A DNA stretch of 64,000 nucleotides from Pseudomonadota bacterium (lineage in GTDB: Bacteria > Myxococcota_A > UBA9160 > JADFDR01): positions 1 to 64,000 of the forward strand of contig PIVT01000013.1 of NCBI GenBank assembly GCA_003353845.1, written 5' to 3'. Both the position numbers and the translations under genes were made by a program. The notes below the pieces were generated by a model that saw nothing but the letters and a program-made list of their open reading frames with translations, had not been told where the DNA came from and did no database searches. This document shows positions 63,363 through 64,000 of this stretch, in pieces. The number at the start of each line of letters is the position of its first letter. Position 1 is the stretch's first letter.

Positions 63363-63874
63363 GGCGAATCCAGCATTTCCAGCAGGTTGAGTTCGCTGGA
63401 GAAGGTACCGCGCTCATTCATACGAATTTCCTCGGCACGAATCTCGTGCCGAGGAATCATTTTTCGCAGTACGCATCGGATCGTGCCGCTATCGATGGGG
63501 TCTTCAGCGTTGGCCAGGCAGTCCTCCTGACGATGCAAGACGACCTCACGCAACTCCTCGGAGGTGACGGAGGCCCTGAAAGCCTCTAACTGAGGGTCGT
63601 CGCCACTCTCTCGAACGTCATACAGGTACAAGTACGAAAAATCGATGAGCGCTTTCGTGCTGTTTCTTGCGGGGATAAAAAAGCGTAAACAGGTTTGATT
63701 GGGGCAGTAGGTAAACACCCGCTTGTCGTGTTTCCATTCCAGTTCAATGGCCTCACCCAAAATTTCAAGTTGCTTTTGTTGAGGGTCGACTTCCTGCGGC
63801 TTGCGGTTTGTGGAGCAACTGCTCGCGAGCAAGAGCAGGGCGAGGAGAAGGGGAATGGAAAAGGTTCGTTTCAT
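63359..63874 (-). CDS. Hypothetical lipoprotein
   Basis: I do not recognise the family. The 171-residue protein has a lipoprotein signal (hydrophobic stretch ending LLASSC, about C20). The rest is a mixed alpha/beta domain with three cysteines besides the lipid one (in YCPNQTCLRFF, a C-x5-C; EDCLAN; IRCVL), which could form disulfides in the periplasm. Its start overlaps the orn stop by one base (TAATG), so it is translationally coupled to orn. Confidence 0.6.
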   Translation of the reverse strand: MKRTFSIPLLLALLLLASSCSTNRKPQEVDPQQKQLEILGEAIELEWKHDKRVFTYCPNQTCLRFFIPARNSTKALIDFSYLYLYDVRESGDDPQLEAFRASVTSEELREVVLHRQEDCLANAEDPIDSGTIRCVLRKMIPRHEIRAEEIRMNERGTFSSELNLLEMLDSP

Positions 63875-64000
63875 TACTTGAAGACGCTTTCGCGGTAGTA
63901 GCGCAATTCCGCAATGGACTCGCGAATGTCGTCGAGTGCGCGGTGATCGGCCTGTTTCCCGAAATTGGACACGTCGGGATACCAGCGCTTGGAGAGTTCT
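63874..64000 (-). CDS. orn: Oligoribonuclease Orn, 3' end only
   Basis: The last 42 codons are visible; the gene continues past the window edge. They read [20 protein letters not shown] followed by [16 protein letters not shown] and VFK, the well-conserved C-terminus of oligoribonuclease, including the HRALDDI segment with the catalytic histidine and aspartate of DEDD exonucleases. Orn degrades two-to-five-nucleotide RNAs and pGpG from cyclic di-GMP breakdown, relevant to the GGDEF and PilZ genes nearby. Confidence 0.88.
   Translation of the reverse strand, partial: ELSKRWYPDVSNFGKQADHRALDDIRESIAELRYYRESVFK

Noticed and set aside
1-64000. CRISPR arrays, tRNA, rRNA or insertion sequences
   Set aside because: I saw no regularly spaced repeats, no tRNA T-loop and acceptor pairing, no rRNA segments, and no transposase-like protein or terminal repeats.

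Overview
The window (64 kb, moderately GC-rich, dense genes, no rRNA, tRNA or CRISPR seen) comes from a Gram-negative bacterium. It has lipoprotein signals, outer-membrane-type proteins, two PEP-CTERM sorting signals, a PilZ protein, PlsB, a large NAD-glutamate dehydrogenase and an oligoribonuclease tail. The Rnf operon next to a 16-haem Hmc-like complex, the multihaem cytochromes, the cytoplasmic molybdopterin enzymes and the sulfotransferase/DUF1214-like pairs suggest a deltaproteobacterial-type lineage (Myxococcota, Desulfobacterota or a neighbour). The sequence alone does not fix the phylum.

1-11.4 kb is one energy-conversion locus. rnfCDGEAB is tightly overlapped and its last gene is a fusion: RnfB with its ferredoxin domain is joined to a GltD/NfnB-type flavoprotein carrying FAD and NAD(P) dinucleotide motifs. 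RnfC in the same operon has lost its recognisable FMN/NADH motifs and RnfD has no S-G-A-T flavinylation motif. A reverse-strand RseC-type gene separates it from an Hmc-like set: a 16-haem cytochrome, a 4Fe-4S subunit, and an NrfD-type membrane subunit fused to a five-haem domain. I infer a rewired Rnf in which pyridine nucleotide is handled by RnfB and electrons may be exchanged with quinone and periplasmic haems.

11.4-24 kb holds accessory genes: a ferritin-like protein, an acetoacetate-decarboxylase-like and SRPBCC pair, DUF3179, a DUF481 outer-membrane protein divergent from an eight-haem cytochrome, an M36 metallopeptidase with PA domain and PEP-CTERM tail, a TreT-like glycosyltransferase, a SpoIIAA-like protein, a GNAT acetyltransferase and a small lipoprotein.

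24-41.8 kb looks like lipid or small-molecule chemistry. It has a bacterial homologue of ERG2 sterol isomerase/sigma-1 receptor divergent from a membrane protein and a METTL7-like methyltransferase, three cytoplasmic molybdopterin oxidoreductases, two sulfotransferases, two DUF1214-like exported proteins, a PEP-CTERM protein, and nfuA-moaA supplying Fe-S and molybdenum cofactors. A dienoyl-CoA isomerase-like crotonase follows.

41.8-52.1 kb starts with hemN, a thioesterase and a CBS protein. The complete reverse-strand operon nqrABCDEF-apbE-nqrM follows, including the 57-residue nqrM. The cell thus carries a canonical Na+-NQR beside the unusual Rnf, and ApbE can flavinylate both NqrB/NqrC and RnfG.

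52.4-64 kb holds a membrane diguanylate cyclase, PlsB, the 1627-residue NAD-glutamate dehydrogenase, a SnoaL-like protein, a PilZ protein, a lipoprotein resembling a cytochrome c without its haem-attachment half, a thioredoxin-like lipoprotein, another lipoprotein, and the 3' end of orn running off the edge.
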